Below, one piece after another: positions 25,318 through 35,492 of a stretch of DNA of 64,000 bases. The notes beneath the pieces are model-generated. The model saw nothing but the letters and a program-made list of their open reading frames with translations. It was not told the origin of the DNA and did not search any database. Each line of letters begins with the position of its first letter. Position 1 is the first letter of the stretch. Both the position numbers and the translations under genes were made by a program. The stretch is taken from the NCBI RefSeq assembly GCF_000373185.1, contig NZ_KB890686.1:35917-99916 (forward strand), given 5' to 3'. The stretch is from Segatella paludivivens DSM 17968 = JCM 13650 (GTDB taxonomy: Bacteria > Bacteroidota > Bacteroidia > Bacteroidales > Bacteroidaceae).

Positions 25318-26664
25318 TTACTTTTGAAATACTCGTAAATAATCAACCTTCATTGTTGTTGGCAAAGCTGTTTCGTCAACACCTTTATAACCACCCCAGG
25401 CACCACCCCAGGCGAGATTTAATATAGGATAAAATTCTGTATTGAAAGGCCAACCTTCTTTAGTACCATCATTATTGTATTTCAATATCTGCACACCATC
25501 AACCAAAAAACTAATAAAATCAGGAGTCCATTCACAACCATATACATGATATTCGGATTCTGCAGTATCTATAAGTTTACTTGCATGCTCAATGGTGGTA
25601 TTATTGTTGTTGTATTTTGTGCAATGAATAGTTGAAGAAACTATATTTGCATCAACACCAACTTCTTCCATAATATCTATTTCTCCGCATCCAGGCCAAG
25701 GATTTGTAGTAAAATTATTGTTAGAAGGCATCATCCAAAAAGCTGGCCATGTGCCTTTGCCTTTTGGCAACTTTATCCTTGCTTCAAAATATCCATATTT
25801 CCAACCTGTACCAGCTTTTGCATATACTCTGCCGGAATATATCTTTCCATCGCTACCCTTATAGCAATTTATATTTAATTTACCGTCTGAAAGATTTGTA
25901 ACACTATTGCTATTTATATAATTTTGTAATTCATTATTTACCCAACCAGATGGCTGTGATTCATGAGTCCAATCATTATTCAACGTCGTACCATCATTAA
26001 ATTCATCATGCCAAACCAGCTTATAACCTGCAGGAATTGTGACATTATCGTCTGACGCACTTTCCTGAGATACATTAATTGTCAAACTACCAGTACCGTC
26101 ACCTTCATTAACAACTACTTTTGCTGTACGTGAAAGTAGATTTTGATTTGCTGTGGCTGTTATTGTAAGTTGACCACTACTACCCTTTGTTGCAGTGAGC
26201 CAGCTTTCTGAAGACGAAACTGTCCAATTAGCATTTCCTGTAATGACAACATCCTGTGATTCACCCTTAGACATAAGTTCCAAACTGTTGACCGATGCCT
26301 TTAAAGGAGCTGCTTGAGTAACAGGAACTGTATAACGAGTTGTTCCTGACTTTACAATAATTTCACCGGTGCGAGAATCACTAGTAGTATTGTCATTAAT
26401 GGTCACAGCAACAGTTCCAGTTTTTGAATTAGAACCAGATACAGTGACAGCCATCCAGTCTGAAGGAGATGCATAAGCAGTCCACTCTCCACGTGAGCAA
26501 GTCACATCAATATTGTAAGTCTTGCTATAAGCTGAAGCTGAAATATGGTCAATACTACAAGTGATATTTGCTTCATTAACTGTACCACCTCCATTATCAC
26601 TGCTACATGATATAAAAGGAATAACCGCCAACAGAAGGGTCAAAAGTTTTATAGAATGCTTCAT
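25318..26664 (-). CDS. Surface GH16 endo-beta-glucanase with two BACON domains
   Basis: A 448-residue lipoprotein (lipobox FISC near residue 20). Two BACON-type domains come first, about 35-115 (WTAYASPSDWMAVTVSG) and 118-200 (ANWTVSSSESWLTA). The GH16 catalytic domain covers about 210-448: KLVWHDEFNDG, YFEARIKLPKGKGTWPAFWMMP, and the active site GEIDIMEEVG near residue 326 with nucleophile and acid-base Glu. The family cleaves beta-1,3- or mixed beta-1,3/1,4-glucans such as laminarin and lichenan. As a surface lipoprotein it would make the first cut before SusCD import. The exact substrate is not fixed by sequence. Confidence 0.95.
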   Translation of the reverse strand: MKHSIKLLTLLLAVIPFISCSSDNGGGTVNEANITCSIDHISASAYSKTYNIDVTCSRGEWTAYASPSDWMAVTVSGSNSKTGTVAVTINDNTTSDSRTGEIIVKSGTTRYTVPVTQAAPLKASVNSLELMSKGESQDVVITGNANWTVSSSESWLTATKGSSGQLTITATANQNLLSRTAKVVVNEGDGTGSLTINVSQESASDDNVTIPAGYKLVWHDEFNDGTTLNNDWTHESQPSGWVNNELQNYINSNSVTNLSDGKLNINCYKGSDGKIYSGRVYAKAGTGWKYGYFEARIKLPKGKGTWPAFWMMPSNNNFTTNPWPGCGEIDIMEEVGVDANIVSSTIHCTKYNNNNTTIEHASKLIDTAESEYHVYGCEWTPDFISFLVDGVQILKYNNDGTKEGWPFNTEFYPILNLAWGGAWGGYKGVDETALPTTMKVDYLRVFQK

Positions 26665-26751
26665 TTGTATAATTTATTATAGTTGTAAAACTTTAAAAGG
26701 AAAGACGAGGATGAAGCTAACCACCCTCTGTCTTTCCATATTTCATAATGA

Positions 26752-28167
26752 TTATTTTGGATTATGTTTCTGAATAATGATGTTACTGATTTTCAGAACA
26801 GCATTTGCAGGAGCTCCACCAAAGTCAAAGACGACCTTACCTTGATCAAAATCAAACTTTGATATTTGTTTAGCAAAACGAACAAGGTTATCACCCTTCT
26901 TCAAACTAATCGTTCCATTATAGAATGCAGTAGTAGGATCATTTTTTATATCAGGATCCTTGTTAACTTTGAAAGTCATTCTTTGTATATCCTGACTAGC
27001 ATTAATCGTGAAACTATAGTCATAGTTATTGTCCTTAACTATTGAAATTGGAACCGTATTTATTGTACATTGACCTTTCCATTCAGCATTTGTTGCATAA
27101 GGAGCTGTGATTGTATAGGTTCCGTTAGCATAAGCAAATCCAGGATCAGCAGTCTGCGTCCATGCATCATTGTCTGACCAGAAGAATGTCATCTTACCTG
27201 CTGTATTAAATGCCTTACCAAGATTCAGATCTGAGTTTACATCACACCAGTTAATTTTGTCTGGGTCGAAGGCTTCTACAGCTTCATCAGCACCATTTAT
27301 CAATATTAGCTGCCATGCAATAGTACCAGGCACATCATAAATCAGAGTCATCTTCTTACTAGTCAGGCTTGCGATTTTAAATGTTTCTGTACCAGTCATC
27401 ATCTTTTGATCTGCCATATATGGGAATAGAGTTTTGGCAGGCAAGGTTATCGTAACCATTCCAGCGGCATCATCATATCCCAAAGAATATTTTGCAGTGG
27501 TATTAATACCAGGGAAAGTGGTAGCTACAACATCATAATCAGAACTTGAACTTATTCCAAATGCGGTAACGTCATGATTACAGAATGTCTTTCCATCGGC
27601 ACCAGCACTATAAGTATACGCATTATTATTGTCAAAAGTAATACGGTCATCATAAACGCCATTAGCTGATTTCTCGTCTGGTGCTGCTTTCCACCATCCT
27701 GTGCCATCTGTTCCAGAAGCACCACAAGCAAGATGAGCAGCATCCTTACTTGAGATACGCCATTCCTTAGTGCCACCTGCAGCAAGATTAGCAAGAGTTG
27801 GTCCAAAGTCATAACGAGTAGAATCAACCTTGAATGTACCCTTGACTACGCCGTCACTAAATCCATTTTTGTTTCCAAGCTGCAATGTATAATTATATGT
27901 ACCAGCCAATATGTATTTTTTCTCATAACCATTTACGGTCGTCTTAACATCTGGAGGTCCCTGTATATTCCAAATAGGATAACAACCTTTGTTATTTAAT
28001 TGGAATGTCACATTATTTGTCGACTGATTTACAGCAACAGTATAGTCGGCATCTGATATTGAAGGTATACCATTGGCATTAGCGCCATCAAAGGTTTCTG
28101 GAGAACAGCCGGTTAAGAGCAGTCCCAAAAACAAGAAGCTTGTCAGATATTTAAAAATATTTTTCAT
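26752..28167 (-). CDS. Surface glycan-binding lipoprotein (SusE/SGBP position)
   Basis: A 471-residue lipoprotein with lipobox LTGC near residues 18-21 followed by SPETFDG, an acidic-type surface export context. It is rich in beta strands and aromatic residues (WWKAAPDEK, FFWSDNDAWTQTADPGFAY), as expected for carbohydrate-binding modules, and ends in a domain with FDFGGAPANAVLKISNI. No catalytic motif is seen. Being directly after susD, it most likely holds the glucan at the cell surface. It is not similar enough to SusE or SusF for a symbol. Confidence 0.85.
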   Translation of the reverse strand: MKNIFKYLTSFLFLGLLLTGCSPETFDGANANGIPSISDADYTVAVNQSTNNVTFQLNNKGCYPIWNIQGPPDVKTTVNGYEKKYILAGTYNYTLQLGNKNGFSDGVVKGTFKVDSTRYDFGPTLANLAAGGTKEWRISSKDAAHLACGASGTDGTGWWKAAPDEKSANGVYDDRITFDNNNAYTYSAGADGKTFCNHDVTAFGISSSSDYDVVATTFPGINTTAKYSLGYDDAAGMVTITLPAKTLFPYMADQKMMTGTETFKIASLTSKKMTLIYDVPGTIAWQLILINGADEAVEAFDPDKINWCDVNSDLNLGKAFNTAGKMTFFWSDNDAWTQTADPGFAYANGTYTITAPYATNAEWKGQCTINTVPISIVKDNNYDYSFTINASQDIQRMTFKVNKDPDIKNDPTTAFYNGTISLKKGDNLVRFAKQISKFDFDQGKVVFDFGGAPANAVLKISNIIIQKHNPK

Positions 28168-28185
28168 ATTCTTTCCTCTTTTTGA

Positions 28186-29712
28186 TTAATATTTATTCTG
28201 AACCAAAGCTGGGTCTGTATCCAATTCACCTTGTGCGATAGGAATATACTTTTTGCTTTCGGTCCAACTATTCGTACGATAACCATATTTATCAGGAGTT
28301 AAAACCTTTGCAGCTTCACCTGTACGAACAAGATCCCAATAACGTTTACCCTCACCGATAAATTCAAGATGACGCTCTTTCAAAACATCGTCAAGAGTAG
28401 CCTTGCTGAATTCTCCAAGTCCAGCTCTAGTATGTACTTGATTAAGCCAAGTCTTAGCATCTCCTGTTTCAGAACCACCTGTTCTAAGTGATAATTCAGC
28501 AGCATCAAGCAATGTCTCAGCATAACGATAGTAACGATAATTGTTATTATAGTTAAGGTTCTTTGATGTTGGGCAATTTGCATTGTTTGCATCAAAAGGA
28601 CGATACTTTGCTAACCAAAGATGCGTATCCTGATAACGGGCTGTATAGTCGGTACCTCTAACATCCCAGATTGTAGCGCTACGTCGGGTATCATTGTCAC
28701 TATACAGTGCATAAGTCTCTAGACGTACAGGGAGGAATCCCCAACCATCCTGACCCTTTGACCAACCATCACCGCCTGGCCAACTGTTAGGACTTATAAG
28801 TGTAGGAAGAACTGTTCCGCCAATAGCTAAAGGAGATCCCCAGTCGCGTTCAGAAATAGACTCTTCGTAATTGATTTCAAAAATTGACTCATTACACCAT
28901 TCGCCACTTTCAGCCCAAATATCACCAAATTTAGGATTGAGTTGATACTGATTACTGCCGATTATTTCATTAAGATAACTCAAAGCTGTAGCATAACGTG
29001 ATTGATCATTCTGATACATTACCATTTCTGCATACATCATAATAGCAAAAGCCTTTGTTACACGACCATAATCTGCAGTTTTAGACATTTTCATTGGTAA
29101 ATCACCATTCTTTAGAATGTCTTCCAACTCTACGATAAGTTGACTATAAACATCATCGGCTTTCAGTTGAGGAGCTTTGTATGGAGATTCCATATTGGTA
29201 AGATAGAAAGGAATATTTCCAAAGTAGTGCCACAACATATTGTAATAGAATACACGCAATGTACGGGCTTGCATCTCATACCACTTTTTATTGGTATCAG
29301 TAAGATTACCAGCGGCATAACCTATATATTTTATAACATCATTACAACGCTTGATACCAGAATAGTCAACGGTCCAAAGTGAACTTAAAGTATTGTTAGC
29401 ATCACCTTCATAGTTAAAGAGTTTGTGCCAATTCTGCATATCACTAATGTTACTACCACCAACCCAGAAATCATCACCCAGAATCTCAGCATCTATATTC
29501 AGGGCATTATACTGTCCTAATCCCCAATCAGGCCAATGCATAGGATCATATGCAGCCACGACAGCTTCTTGGATATGGGCATCTGTTGTATAATATTCTT
29601 CCAAAGGCTCGCCTGCAGGATTCTCAACGTTGAGAAAACTATCGTTGCAACTGGTCGTAAGCATTACCGAAACGCCCAGTAAACCTAAAAATATTAATTT
29701 ATTTTTTTTCAT
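28186..29712 (-). CDS. susD: SusD/RagB family nutrient-binding lipoprotein
   Basis: A 508-residue lipoprotein (lipobox TTSC near residues 19-22) that forms the lid over the SusC pore. Family signs: CNDSFLNVENPAGEPLEEYYTTD start, an all-helical N-terminal half with TPR-like pairs (RCNDVIKYIG, WYEMQARTLRVFYYNMLWHYFG), and the C-terminal RYAETLLDAAELSLRTG...LNQVHTRAGL...ERHLEFIGEGKRYWDLVRTG. It lies 21 bp after susC. Ligand inferred from neighbours to be a beta-glucan. Confidence 0.96.
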   Translation of the reverse strand: MKKNKLIFLGLLGVSVMLTTSCNDSFLNVENPAGEPLEEYYTTDAHIQEAVVAAYDPMHWPDWGLGQYNALNIDAEILGDDFWVGGSNISDMQNWHKLFNYEGDANNTLSSLWTVDYSGIKRCNDVIKYIGYAAGNLTDTNKKWYEMQARTLRVFYYNMLWHYFGNIPFYLTNMESPYKAPQLKADDVYSQLIVELEDILKNGDLPMKMSKTADYGRVTKAFAIMMYAEMVMYQNDQSRYATALSYLNEIIGSNQYQLNPKFGDIWAESGEWCNESIFEINYEESISERDWGSPLAIGGTVLPTLISPNSWPGGDGWSKGQDGWGFLPVRLETYALYSDNDTRRSATIWDVRGTDYTARYQDTHLWLAKYRPFDANNANCPTSKNLNYNNNYRYYRYAETLLDAAELSLRTGGSETGDAKTWLNQVHTRAGLGEFSKATLDDVLKERHLEFIGEGKRYWDLVRTGEAAKVLTPDKYGYRTNSWTESKKYIPIAQGELDTDPALVQNKY

Positions 29713-29733
29713 AATTGTAGTCTTGATTAAGAT

Positions 29734-32700
29734 TTAGAACGTTACATTTACACCAATAGTCCAAGTACGAGCCTGCGGATAAATACCACGGTCTATACCA
29801 AGAGAAGTTCCACCTGAAGATATTTCAGGATCAAAACCCCAATATTTTGTCCATGTAACAAGATTCTCTGCCATTACGTAGAAACGAATACGATCAATAA
29901 AGAATTTCTTGGTTATCATACTTGGTATTGTATAACCCAAAGATATGTTCTTAATACGGAAATAAGATCCATCATGAACATAAAGGTCAGACACAACCCA
30001 GTTGTTTGTATCGCCAAGAACCAAACGAGGATACTTATTTGAAGTACCTTCACCCGTCCAACGCTGTAACATCCATGAAGGATAGTTACCAGAGTAGATA
30101 TCAGAACGATATGTAGCATCAAATACGTCGGCACCACTTACACCTTGAACAAATATATTAAAATCAAAATTCTTCCAAGATGCATCAAACTTCAAGCCGA
30201 ATGTCCAATCAGGGGTACCATTACCGATGTTTGTACGGTCATCAGATGTTATCTGACCATCACCATTTACATCAACGAAACGCACATCACCAGGAACAGC
30301 CTTTGGCTGAATCATTTGCCCCTTTGAATTTGTATAAGCCTTTACATCTGCCATATTCTGGAATATTCCAGCTGTCTTATAACCAAAGAAATAAGGGAAA
30401 GGTAGACCGTTAGATCCACGTGTTCCACCACCAGAAATACCTTGGAAACTATCAAGGTCTATATAACCTGTGCTATTACCAAGATTTGTCAATTCATTAT
30501 GAAGATAAGTTGCGTTACCTTTGATTCCAAATTGTGCATCTGCAACATGCCATCTGTAACCAAGTTCAAATTCAATACCCTTGTTTGTCATATCACCGAC
30601 ATTAGCAAGAGGAGCTGTTTCACCGACATAACTTGGTATTGGACGAGAAATGATCATTCCATTTGTTTTCTTTACATAATAGTCTGCAGAGAAAGTAAGT
30701 GCATTATCAAGGAATCCTAAGTCAATACCAATATCAGTCTGTTCGCTTTCCTCCCATTTCAAATCTGGGTTAGGAAGTCTTGTTGCCTTTGAACCATTTG
30801 TTTTCTGTGCAACCTGACCGAAGAGGTAGTTATTACCCATTGCGGTAAGTGATGTGTAACCAAAATCAGGAATGTTATCATTACCATTCTTACCCCAACT
30901 GAAACGAACCTTAAGATTTGACAACCAATCTTTAGTTACTTTCATGAAATCTTCATTCATGATATTCCATCCAACAGAGAAAGAAGGGAAGGTACCATAT
31001 TTGTGATTAGAACCAAAACGACTTGAACCATCACGACGAATAGTTGCCTGAGCCATATATTTCTCGTCATAGTTGTAACTCAAACGACCAAATAATGAAG
31101 AAATTCTGTGCTCTGTATTAAAACCACCATAAACACCATACTGAACAGTTCCACCAGTAATATTACCAGCATCATCCTTTGTGAGAACCAATGATCCAGT
31201 AGCGTAATCAATAGAAGGTTTGTCTACATTTACCAAATTCCAACGATTACCACCAATATAATCACCTTTATACTTCAAAGCTGACTGACCAAGAACTACA
31301 CCAAAGGTATGCTTACCTATAGTTTTATCCCATGTCAAGGTATTTTCTACCTGCCATGTTGTGCTCTTGTTAGATGAAGCATTCGCACTTGTATGAGTTG
31401 CATTGTTGTTTCCTGAAAGATAATACAATGATGTAGTGGCACCATTACTTCCCCAGAAAGCTAAATCCGCACTATATGTGAAATGATATTTTATATTATC
31501 CCATATACCTAAGTCAACAGAGAACTTTGGAACAAATTTATGGCTCCAATTACGAGTTGGATTTACCTGCATCATAGCCAAAGGGTTATTCATTTCCTGA
31601 TAAGTTCCGAAATAACCAACAACTGTATAAGGATTTCCTTCAGGATCTCTTGCCAAATCATATGCTGAATATTTGTCAATCATTGATGTAGCAACAGAAC
31701 CAAGAGCAACTGGCGACATAAGTGGTGACATATACAATGCAGAACCAAGTACTGACCCAAATTCAGAGTTAGTTGATATACCAGTACTATGTGTACGCAT
31801 GTATGACATATTCACATTAAGATTCAATGTATTAAGATAGTCACGCTGCTTTGTAGCGTCAATAAGTTTATACTGTGTATTACTACGCAATGTAAGACGG
31901 TCATAATTTGACTGTCCGTAATTTCCACCAATAATACCATCCTGTGAATAATAACCAGCTGACAAATAATAGTTGACAGCATCAGAAGCTCCACTAATTG
32001 AAACGTCATGATTTACAACTGGGGCATTATCATTAAATACAAGGTTTTGCCAATCAGTTCCATTACCAGTAATGGCATTACCGTTTGTATCAGTCAACTT
32101 ATAAGGATCTGCATATGGAGCAGCTTGTCCAGCATTGGTATACTTTTCATTCTGCAATATAGCATAATCTGTAGCATTAACTACGTCACGATGTTTCCAA
32201 GCACTTTGCCAACCATAAGAGAAATTATAGTTAATCTGTGCTTTGCCTACTTTTCCTTTCTTTGTTGTTACCAATACAACACCATTGGCAGCACGGGCAC
32301 CATAGATAGCACCAGATGCAGCATCTTTTAATACTTCGATACTCTCAATATCATTAGGATTAACGAAATCAAGACCACCTTCAATAGGCATACCATCTAC
32401 AATATAAAGAGGGTCGGAATTATTGATAGTACCAGTGCCACGAATACGGATACGTGCTGCTTCACCAGGCTGACCAGATGAAGATGTTACGTTAACACCT
32501 GCAGCAAGTCCCTTCAAAGCATTGTCCATACGGACTGGAGCTGTATTAGCAAGATCTGAAGCAGAGACCTTAGCAATAGCTGCTGTAACGACACTCTTTT
32601 TCTGAACGCCATAACCAACAACAACAACTTCTTCCAAAGATGCAGAACTTTCTTTTAATACAATGTGAAGATTGTCCGCTACTTTAACACGCTGTGTATC

Positions 32701-32931
32701 ATATCCAATATAAGATATGACTAGCGTCGAACCTGGTGCTACGGAAACCTTAAAATTTCCATCAATGTCAGTAACAGAACCCTGTGAGGTTCCCTGCTGA
32801 ACAACCGATGCACCAATGATTGGCTCACCCTGACCGTCAACGACTGTGCCAGAATAAAACTTATTCTGAGCAAATGACATCGTTGATACAAGTAAAGCCA
32901 CAAACAAGAGTAATAGTCTAGATTGTTTCAT
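29734..32931 (-). CDS. susC: SusC/RagA family TonB-dependent outer-membrane transporter
   Basis: A 1065-residue importer for oligosaccharides. In order: signal peptide to about residue 21, a carboxypeptidase-D-like regulatory domain (~22-100; GTVVDGQGEPIIGASVVQQG), the TonB box area (SLEEVVVVGYGVQKK), plug domain (IRIRGTGTINNSDPLYIVDGMP, EVLKDAASGAIYGARAANGV) and a 22-strand barrel ending in a terminal Phe (TIGVNVTF). It is first in the glucan operon. Energy would come from an ExbBD-TonB complex such as the one at 1.6-4.6 kb. Confidence 0.97.
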   Translation of the reverse strand: MKQSRLLLLFVALLVSTMSFAQNKFYSGTVVDGQGEPIIGASVVQQGTSQGSVTDIDGNFKVSVAPGSTLVISYIGYDTQRVKVADNLHIVLKESSASLEEVVVVGYGVQKKSVVTAAIAKVSASDLANTAPVRMDNALKGLAAGVNVTSSSGQPGEAARIRIRGTGTINNSDPLYIVDGMPIEGGLDFVNPNDIESIEVLKDAASGAIYGARAANGVVLVTTKKGKVGKAQINYNFSYGWQSAWKHRDVVNATDYAILQNEKYTNAGQAAPYADPYKLTDTNGNAITGNGTDWQNLVFNDNAPVVNHDVSISGASDAVNYYLSAGYYSQDGIIGGNYGQSNYDRLTLRSNTQYKLIDATKQRDYLNTLNLNVNMSYMRTHSTGISTNSEFGSVLGSALYMSPLMSPVALGSVATSMIDKYSAYDLARDPEGNPYTVVGYFGTYQEMNNPLAMMQVNPTRNWSHKFVPKFSVDLGIWDNIKYHFTYSADLAFWGSNGATTSLYYLSGNNNATHTSANASSNKSTTWQVENTLTWDKTIGKHTFGVVLGQSALKYKGDYIGGNRWNLVNVDKPSIDYATGSLVLTKDDAGNITGGTVQYGVYGGFNTEHRISSLFGRLSYNYDEKYMAQATIRRDGSSRFGSNHKYGTFPSFSVGWNIMNEDFMKVTKDWLSNLKVRFSWGKNGNDNIPDFGYTSLTAMGNNYLFGQVAQKTNGSKATRLPNPDLKWEESEQTDIGIDLGFLDNALTFSADYYVKKTNGMIISRPIPSYVGETAPLANVGDMTNKGIEFELGYRWHVADAQFGIKGNATYLHNELTNLGNSTGYIDLDSFQGISGGGTRGSNGLPFPYFFGYKTAGIFQNMADVKAYTNSKGQMIQPKAVPGDVRFVDVNGDGQITSDDRTNIGNGTPDWTFGLKFDASWKNFDFNIFVQGVSGADVFDATYRSDIYSGNYPSWMLQRWTGEGTSNKYPRLVLGDTNNWVVSDLYVHDGSYFRIKNISLGYTIPSMITKKFFIDRIRFYVMAENLVTWTKYWGFDPEISSGGTSLGIDRGIYPQARTWTIGVNVTF

Positions 32932-33353
32932 GCTTAAAACTTTTGATTAACAATTTTAAATATTAGTTATTAGTTATTTTCAACTATGCAAATATAGAAC
33001 AAATTTGAAAACTCCGTACTTTTCAAAAACACAAAAGTGGATAAAAATATAAGCATTGAAAAATTAAAGTTCTAATAATCAGCACATTACGTTTTTATAG
33101 CAGTAGCATAAAAGTGGATTGAATATAGAAACAAAAATAGCCAAAAAAGCACGTTTTCTTCTGTGTGCGGTAACAGTTTTTATAACAAAAGACGTTTTTT
33201 TATTTATTCTTATGCTATAAAAAAGTAATAATCACACAACTAGAGTTTTTAGATCACATACATTTTTGTTTTTGTAGCTTTAGTAAGTAATCAAGAATTT
33301 CATTATACTACATAAATTCTAAATCGTTTCAAGTATTATCTGAGTGACAAATG
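32932..33353. other. Regulatory gap upstream of susC (~420 bp)
   Basis: No gene seen. AT-rich, with the susC -7 box at 32989-32996 and two direct copies of AAAAGTGGAT (33033-33042 and 33110-33119), 77 bp apart, each followed by an A/T-rich stretch. These could be activator sites for the glucan operon. Confidence 0.5.
32989..32996 (-). promoter_or_regulatory. -7 box for the glucan utilisation operon
   Basis: Minus-strand TATATTTG; leader about 55 nt to the susC ATG at 32931. Confidence 0.65.
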
Positions 33354-34178
33354 CTAATCACTCAACGATTTTAAATAATGTTCAGCTTGTTTTATACCAC
33401 CGTATTTCTTAAGCAAAGAAAGCACATAATCATAATCATTAATATGTGGATTGCGTTCCATAAATATTCGTGCAGCCCTGTCCATGAGTTTAGCATTCAT
33501 CAGTTTAACATTAATCATTTTGTTTCCTTCCACTCTACCAAGCTGAATCATTATAGTAGTACTAATCATATCAAGGATCAATTTTTGTGAAGTACCAGCC
33601 TTCATACGGGTACTACCTGTAACAAACTCAGGACCTGTAATAAGCTCTACGGTAAAATCAACCTCATGAGAAATAATGCTATCTGCATTATTAACAATAC
33701 AGCCAGTCGGTATACCACGACTATGGCACCATTTCAATGTAGACAACACAAAAGGTGTAGTACCACTAGCAGAAAATCCGACAACAATATCATCAGCCGT
33801 GACACCTCTCTCAACAAGCTGCTGCCAACCATTGTCAAGATCATCCTCACGTGACTCACGAGTTTGCGTAAGATCTTTTATTCCACCAGGAAAAATTGCC
33901 TGAATTTGATGCCCATCTGTACCAAAGGTGTTTTGCACCTCAATAGTATCAAGGGTGGCAAGTCTTCCACCAGTACCGCAACCACAATAAAATAGTCTGC
34001 CTCCCAACTTTAAGCGAGAAAGGATTTCCTTAATCAGAGTGTTTATCTGTGGTAACGCCTTGTTGATAGCCATAGGAACAGACATATTCTCATGGTTGAT
34101 ATCGGCAGTAATCTCTTCAATGGTCTTCTTCTCAAGATGATCATAGTTAGACGAAAGTTCTGTTAATCGTGTTTCCAT
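33354..34178 (-). CDS. murQ: N-acetylmuramic acid 6-phosphate etherase
   Basis: A 274-residue cytoplasmic SIS-domain enzyme that splits the lactyl ether of MurNAc-6-P in cell-wall recycling. Motifs: RLFYCGCGTGGRLATLD near 62, VGFSASGTTPFVLSTL near 133, GPEFVTGSTRMKAGTSQKL near 190, the latter being typical of MurQ. The usual length is ~300, so it is slightly short at the C-terminus. No MurNAc transporter or kinase is adjacent. The -7 box at 34183-34190 nearly touches the ATG. Confidence 0.94.
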   Translation of the reverse strand: METRLTELSSNYDHLEKKTIEEITADINHENMSVPMAINKALPQINTLIKEILSRLKLGGRLFYCGCGTGGRLATLDTIEVQNTFGTDGHQIQAIFPGGIKDLTQTRESREDDLDNGWQQLVERGVTADDIVVGFSASGTTPFVLSTLKWCHSRGIPTGCIVNNADSIISHEVDFTVELITGPEFVTGSTRMKAGTSQKLILDMISTTIMIQLGRVEGNKMINVKLMNAKLMDRAARIFMERNPHINDYDYVLSLLKKYGGIKQAEHYLKSLSD

Positions 34179-34182
34179 ACGG

Positions 34183-34190
34183 CAAATATA
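34183..34190 (-). promoter_or_regulatory. -7 box touching the murQ start
   Basis: Minus-strand TATATTTG ends 4 bp before the ATG at 34178, so the transcript would be leaderless if this box is used. Confidence 0.5.
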
Positions 34191-34198
34191 ATTAAAAA

Positions 34199-34230
34199 AG
34201 CGGAAACATTACTGTTTCCGCTATATTTTT
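34199..34230 (-). terminator. Terminator after the class II aldolase gene
   Basis: AGCGGAAACA (34199-34208)/TGTTTCCGCT (34213-34222) with loop TTAC; the run of A at its left gives U on the minus transcript. Confidence 0.9.
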
Positions 34231-34259
34231 ATTGACCTATATTTAAGTCAAAGAGTTGC

Positions 34260-35267
34260 TTACTGAGCAAGTTTGTTATCAGATGCCAATACATCAACAA
34301 TCTTGTGCTTGTACATCTTCTCCATTTCGTCACGAGCTGGACCACAGAACTTACGTGGATCAAACTCACCTGGCTTGTCTGCAAATACCTTACGAACTGC
34401 AGCAGTGAAAGCAAGACGAGAGTCAGAATCGATGTTAATCTTGCAAACAGCGCTCTTAGAAGCCTTACGAAGCTGCTCCTCTGGGATACCAACTGCGTCT
34501 GGCAACTTACCACCATTTTCATTGATCATGTCAACATACTCCTGTGGTACAGAAGAAGAACCATGAAGAACGATTGGGAAACCTGGCAATTTCTCCATTA
34601 CTGCATCGAGAACGTCGAATGCCAATGGAGGAGGAACCAACTTACCTGTCTTAGGGTCACGTGTGCACTGCTCTGGCTTGAACTTGTAAGCACCATGTGA
34701 AGTACCAATAGAAATAGCCAAAGAGTCAACGCCTGTACGTGTAGCGAAGTCGATAACTTCCTCTGGCTTTGTATAATGAGAAACCTCAGCAACTACGTCA
34801 TCCTCAACACCAGCGAGGACACCAAGTTCACCTTCTACAGTTACATCAAACTGATGAGCATAATCAACAACCTTCTTTGTCAAGGCGATATTCTCCTCAT
34901 AAGGAAGAGCAGAACCATCGATCATTACAGAAGAGAAACCGAAGTCTACACAACTCTTGCAAATCTCGAAGCTATCTCCGTGGTCAAGGTGAAGAACAAT
35001 CTCAGGATGAGCACAACCAAGTTCCTTTGCATACTCTACAGCACCCTGTGCCATATAGCGAAGAAGAGTCTGGTTTGCATAGTTACGGGCACCCTTAGAA
35101 ACCTGAAGGATAACCGGTGACTTGAGCTCAGAAGAAGCCTTTATGATGGCTTGGAGCTGCTCCATGTTATTGAAGTTAAATGCTGGAATAGCATAACCGC
35201 CATTAATGGCTCTCTTAAACATCTCGCGAGTATTTACGAGACCTAAATCTTTGTAACTAACTGCCAT
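34260..35267 (-). CDS. fba: Class II fructose-bisphosphate aldolase
   Basis: A 335-residue zinc-dependent glycolytic aldolase. Zinc and catalytic motifs are visible: PAFNFNNMEQ near 31, HLDHGDSFE near 96 (Asp and His), EGELGVLAGVEDD near 147, SLAISIGTSHGAYKF near 190 (His), and LHGSSSVPQEYV near 245 (His). I chose ATG 35267 (MAVSYKDLG); the open frame runs on to 35345 but that passes through the -7 box at 35316-35323. Single gene with its own terminator. Confidence 0.97.
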   Translation of the reverse strand: MAVSYKDLGLVNTREMFKRAINGGYAIPAFNFNNMEQLQAIIKASSELKSPVILQVSKGARNYANQTLLRYMAQGAVEYAKELGCAHPEIVLHLDHGDSFEICKSCVDFGFSSVMIDGSALPYEENIALTKKVVDYAHQFDVTVEGELGVLAGVEDDVVAEVSHYTKPEEVIDFATRTGVDSLAISIGTSHGAYKFKPEQCTRDPKTGKLVPPPLAFDVLDAVMEKLPGFPIVLHGSSSVPQEYVDMINENGGKLPDAVGIPEEQLRKASKSAVCKINIDSDSRLAFTAAVRKVFADKPGEFDPRKFCGPARDEMEKMYKHKIVDVLASDNKLAQ

Positions 35268-35315
35268 AATTTTATTATATTTAAAAAATAATCTATTATA
35301 AAATCTTTGTGACTG

Positions 35316-35323
35316 CAAATTTA
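35316..35323 (-). promoter_or_regulatory. -7 box for fba
   Basis: Minus-strand TAAATTTG; leader about 45 nt. Confidence 0.65.
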
Positions 35324-35492
35324 ACATTTTCTTTTGATGGTACAAAATGTTCGCTTGTTTTTTACCATTGCAAAGAGGTTAAAAAATTTAATATTGTTTT
35401 AAATCAACTTCTTTAAATATTGTTTTGTAAAACCGAGGTTACAAAAAAGGAAATACCTTTTTGCATGAAACTGCCACAATTAATTATGATTT

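Noticed and set aside
34769-35120. Overlapping plus-strand frames rich in Gln, His and Arg
   Set aside because: Antisense to the fba coding region; no independent support.
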